This document shows, in pieces, positions 15,524 to 18,020 of a stretch of 18,020 nucleotides of DNA. The translations under genes and the position numbers were made by a program. Positions within the stretch are counted from its first letter, which is position 1. Each line of letters opens with the position of its first letter. The stretch is from an uncultured Peptoniphilus sp. (lineage in GTDB: Bacteria > Bacillota > Clostridia > Tissierellales > Peptoniphilaceae), in contig CAMQDG010000028.1 of assembly GCA_946999425.1 (NCBI GenBank), forward strand, positions 1 to 18,020. The letters run 5' to 3'. The notes under the pieces are model-generated. The model ran no database searches, had not been told where the DNA came from, and saw only the letters and a program-made list of their open reading frames with translations.

Positions 15524-15532
15524 TGCTATAAT
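15524..15532 (+). promoter_or_regulatory. Extended -10 promoter for malic enzyme-fumarase
   Basis: TGC followed by a perfect TATAAT (15527-15532) is an extended -10 element; no convincing -35 is present. Transcription would start near 15539, leaving a leader of about 49 bases with AGGAGG (15576-15581) six bases before the ATG at 15588. It is the same promoter style as the nhaC-mgl operon. Confidence 0.65.
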
Positions 15533-15587
15533 TTACTTAGTTTAAAGATTTTTATTTTTAATATTTACTTAACTTAGGAGGAAAAAA

Positions 15588-16751
15588 ATGGACAATAAAA
15601 AAGAGGCTATGAAGCTTCATAGAGAATTAAGAGGAAAATTTGAAATTAAACCAAGAGCAAAGACAGATAACGCAGAAGTTCTTGCTCTTGCATATACACC
15701 GGGAGTAGCAGAAGCTTGTTTAGCAATTAAAGAAGATCCCCATGAAGCTTATAATTTAACAAGAAAATGGAATCTTGTAGGAGTTGTAACTGACGGAACT
15801 GCAGTTTTAGGCCTTGGAGATATAGGAGCTATGGCAGGCATGCCAGTTATGGAAGGAAAATCAATTTTATTTAAAAATTTTGCCAATGTTGATGCCTTTC
15901 CAATATGTCTTGCTACAAAAGATACAGAAGAAATTATAAAAACTGTAAAAAATCTTGAACCTACTTTTGGTGGGATAAATCTTGAAGATATAAAAGCACC
16001 TAAGTGTTTTGAAATAGAACAAAGACTTGCAGAAGAAATGGACATCCCAGTTTTCCATGACGACCAACATGGAACTGCAATAGTAGTCCTTGCAGCAATT
16101 TTAAATTCTTTAAAGTTAATAGGAAAGAAACTTGAAGACACAAGAATTGTAATGAGCGGTGCAGGAGCAGCAGGCATGGCGATATTACACCTTCTTACTC
16201 TTGAAGGGGCAAAAAATGTAATTTTTGTAGGAAGAAAAGGAATAATAGGTCCGGACTACTACGATGATGAATATAGAAAAAAAATGCTTTCTAAGTGTAA
16301 TCCTGAGAATATTAAGGGAGGCATGGAAGAAGCTTTAACAGGAGCTGATATTTTTATAGGAGTTTCAGGTCCTGGTCTTCTTACAAGTAAAATGGTAGAA
16401 AAGATGAATAAGGATGCGATTGTCTTTGCAATGGCAAATCCAGTTCCTGAAATTTATCCAGAAGAAGCAAAAAAAGGTGGAGCAAGAATTTGCGGTACAG
16501 GAAGAAGCGATTTTCCAAATCAAGTAAATAATGTATCAGTATTTCCAGGACTTTTTAGAGGAGCCCTTGATGTAAGAGCAAGAAAAATTACAGATAACAT
16601 GAAACTTGCCGCAGCTCATGCCATAGCAGATGCAGTTGAAAAGCCTATAGAAGAACGTGTACTCCCTGATGCTTTTGATTTAAGTGTTGCAGAAAAAGTT
16701 GCAAAAGCTGTAGCAGATCAAGCAAGAAAAGATGGAGTTGCAAGAGAATAA
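15588..16751 (+). CDS. Malic enzyme (oxaloacetate-decarboxylating malate dehydrogenase)
   Basis: A 387-residue short-form bacterial malic enzyme that oxidatively decarboxylates L-malate to pyruvate and CO2 with NAD or NADP. Catalytic and metal residues are in place: Y37 in A-Y-T-P-G, K91 in M-E-G-K, E133-D134 in N-L-E-D-I and D158-D159 in H-D-D-Q-H-G-T. The nucleotide-binding G-A-G-A-A-G lies at 191-196 and A-N-P-V-P-E at 283-288. There is no C-terminal phosphotransacetylase-like extension of the MaeB type. Its stop overlaps the fumarase ATG by one base (TAATG), so the two are translationally coupled and should convert fumarate to malate to pyruvate. Cofactor preference is not clear from what I can see. 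Confidence 0.95.
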   Translation: MDNKKEAMKLHRELRGKFEIKPRAKTDNAEVLALAYTPGVAEACLAIKEDPHEAYNLTRKWNLVGVVTDGTAVLGLGDIGAMAGMPVMEGKSILFKNFANVDAFPICLATKDTEEIIKTVKNLEPTFGGINLEDIKAPKCFEIEQRLAEEMDIPVFHDDQHGTAIVVLAAILNSLKLIGKKLEDTRIVMSGAGAAGMAILHLLTLEGAKNVIFVGRKGIIGPDYYDDEYRKKMLSKCNPENIKGGMEEALTGADIFIGVSGPGLLTSKMVEKMNKDAIVFAMANPVPEIYPEEAKKGGARICGTGRSDFPNQVNNVSVFPGLFRGALDVRARKITDNMKLAAAHAIADAVEKPIEERVLPDAFDLSVAEKVAKAVADQARKDGVARE

Positions 16752-18020
16752 TGGATTATAGAATTGAACATGACAGCATTGGGGAGATAAAAGTTCCAAA
16801 AGATAAGTATTGGGCTGCTCAAACTGAAAGAAGTCATGAAAACTTTCAAATAGGCACTGAAAAAATGCCTGAGGAAATAATAAGAGCTTTTGCAATTTTA
16901 AAATATGGAGCTGCTCAAACTAATAAAAATTTAAAACTTATTGATGAAAAAAAATCAGAAGCTATAAAAAAAGTTTGTGATGAAATACTTGAAGGAAAAC
17001 TTGACCAACATTTCCCTCTTGTGGTTTGGCAAACAGGTTCTGGCACACAAAGTAATATGAATGTAAATGAAGTAGTAGCAAACAGGGGAAATGAAATACT
17101 AAAAGAAAAAGTCCTTCATCCCAATGATGATGTAAATAAATCTCAATCAAGTAATGACACCTTTCCAACAGCTCTTCATATAAGTGTTTTAATATCAATA
17201 GAAGAAAAATTAATTCCTGCCATAGATCAATTGGAAAAAACTTTTGATAGACTTTCAAAAGAATACATGGAAATTATAAAAACAGGCAGAACCCACTTGC
17301 AAGATGCAGTACCCCTATCTTTAGGACAAGAAATAAGTGGCTGGCATAGAATGCTTGAACTTTCAAAGGAGATGATAAAAGATTCCATTGAAAGGCTTAG
17401 AGAGATTGCCCTGGGAGGAACTGCAGTAGGAACAGGACTTAATGCCCACAAGGATTTTGCAAAAATGGTGGCGGAAGAAATTTCAAAAAAAAGTGGTCAT
17501 AAATTTATAAGTGCAAAAAATAAATTTCATGCTCTAACAAGTAAAGATCAACTTGTTTTTGTACATGGAGCAATAAAGGCTCTTGCCTGTGATATGCTTA
17601 AAATGGCCAATGATGTAAGACTTCTTGCATCAGGACCAAGGTGTGGAATAGGAGAAATAACAATTCCGGCAAACGAACCAGGCTCATCAATAATGCCGGG
17701 AAAGGTTAATCCAACCCAAGCAGAAGCCCTTACAATGGTATGTGTTCAAGTAATGGCAAATGACACTGCCATAAGCTTAGCAGCTTCTCAAGGAAATTAT
17801 GAATTAAATGTATATATGCCTCTTATAGCTTATAATTTTCTTCAAAGTGTAAGACTTTTAAGTGACGCTCTTATAAGTTTTAATAAAAATTGTGCAGTAG
17901 GAATAAAACCTAACATGGAAAAGATTAATGAGAATGTAAATAAATCTTTAATGCTTGTAACTTCACTTAATCCATATATAGGCTATGAAAATTCAGCTAA
18001 GAAAAAAAAAAAAGCCCACC
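16751..18020 (+). CDS. fumC: Class II fumarase, 3' end cut by window
   Basis: An open frame of 423 codons running off the window; class II fumarases are about 460 residues, so about 40 are missing. It hydrates fumarate to L-malate (or the reverse) as an iron-independent homotetramer. Signatures: T-G-S-G-T-Q-S-N (95-102), S-S-N-D-T-F-P-T, G-R-T-H182-L-Q-D (H182 matches the catalytic His188 of E. coli FumC) and the family signature G-S-S-I-M-P-G-K-V-N-P from 311, with S313 the catalytic Ser. M-N-V-N-E-V and the signature spacing favour fumarase over aspartase. The start overlaps the malic enzyme stop. Near the window end the usual G-Y-x-x-A-A-K-I-A-K-x-A-H motif reads A-K-K-K-K-K-A-H: frame is kept but Ile-Ala has become Lys-Lys within a run of A, possibly a sequence error. 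Confidence 0.93.
   Translation, partial: MDYRIEHDSIGEIKVPKDKYWAAQTERSHENFQIGTEKMPEEIIRAFAILKYGAAQTNKNLKLIDEKKSEAIKKVCDEILEGKLDQHFPLVVWQTGSGTQSNMNVNEVVANRGNEILKEKVLHPNDDVNKSQSSNDTFPTALHISVLISIEEKLIPAIDQLEKTFDRLSKEYMEIIKTGRTHLQDAVPLSLGQEISGWHRMLELSKEMIKDSIERLREIALGGTAVGTGLNAHKDFAKMVAEEISKKSGHKFISAKNKFHALTSKDQLVFVHGAIKALACDMLKMANDVRLLASGPRCGIGEITIPANEPGSSIMPGKVNPTQAEALTMVCVQVMANDTAISLAASQGNYELNVYMPLIAYNFLQSVRLLSDALISFNKNCAVGIKPNMEKINENVNKSLMLVTSLNPYIGYENSAKKKKKAH

Noticed and set aside
16680..17451. Minus-strand ORFs opposite fumarase and malic enzyme
   Set aside because: They lie antisense to strongly conserved enzymes, lack ribosome binding sites and show no domain; they are reading-frame shadows. 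The same applies to the ORFs opposite degV, the transporter and the ligase.
1..18020. CRISPR arrays, tRNA, rRNA or insertion sequences
   Set aside because: I saw no regularly spaced direct repeats, no cloverleaf-like sequence, no rRNA-like blocks and no transposase frame.

Overview
The window is AT-rich (roughly 30% GC by eye) chromosomal DNA with strong AGGAGG ribosome binding sites, tightly packed short operons and simple hairpin-plus-T terminators. Gene content (DegV, LtaS-type synthase, CarD followed by a membrane PIN/TRAM protein, methionine gamma-lyase, malic enzyme plus class II fumarase) fits a low-GC anaerobic Firmicute. A Peptoniphilaceae/Tissierellia-type anaerobe such as Parvimonas, Peptoniphilus or Anaerococcus is my best guess; the genus is inference.

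Layout. 1-197: a short GC-rich nested inverted repeat at the edge, a small palindrome and a bidirectional terminator. 198-1052 (-): DegV fatty-acid-binding protein. 1053-1645: a 593-base AT-rich divergent intergenic region with a perfect TGTGA-N6-TCACA palindrome and an extended -10 promoter. 1646-4274 (+): NhaC-family transporter and methionine gamma-lyase, a probable sulfur amino acid uptake and degradation operon. 4482-6266 (+): LtaS-type synthase. 6323-7696 (-): M18 aminopeptidase. 7887-9480 (+): CarD-type RNA polymerase regulator and a YacL-like membrane PIN/TRAM protein. 9601-14611 (+): a four-gene dlt-like operon. 14627-15442 (-): unknown lipoprotein. 15588-18020 (+): malic enzyme and fumarase, the latter cut by the window end.

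The most interesting part is 9601-14611. It has the logic of D-alanylation of teichoic acid (adenylating ligase, carrier protein, MBOAT membrane acyltransferase, SGNH surface enzyme), but almost every component departs from the textbook dlt operon. The order is A-C-B-D. The ligase has Ser where DltA has its chirality-sensing Cys. The MBOAT protein looks more like AlgI/PatA than DltB. The SGNH protein is fused in one chain to a complete CE4 polysaccharide deacetylase with an intact metal site. It reads as a variant cell-surface aminoacylation system with a built-in deacetylase. A nearby LtaS gene, whose putative promoter resembles that of the operon, could make the polymer it modifies.

Metabolically, methionine gamma-lyase would release methanethiol, ammonia and 2-oxobutyrate, and fumarase plus malic enzyme would convert fumarate via malate to pyruvate and CO2. 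Gene ends are economical: the dlt-like and malic enzyme-fumarase genes overlap or nearly abut, and two terminators overlap stop codons.
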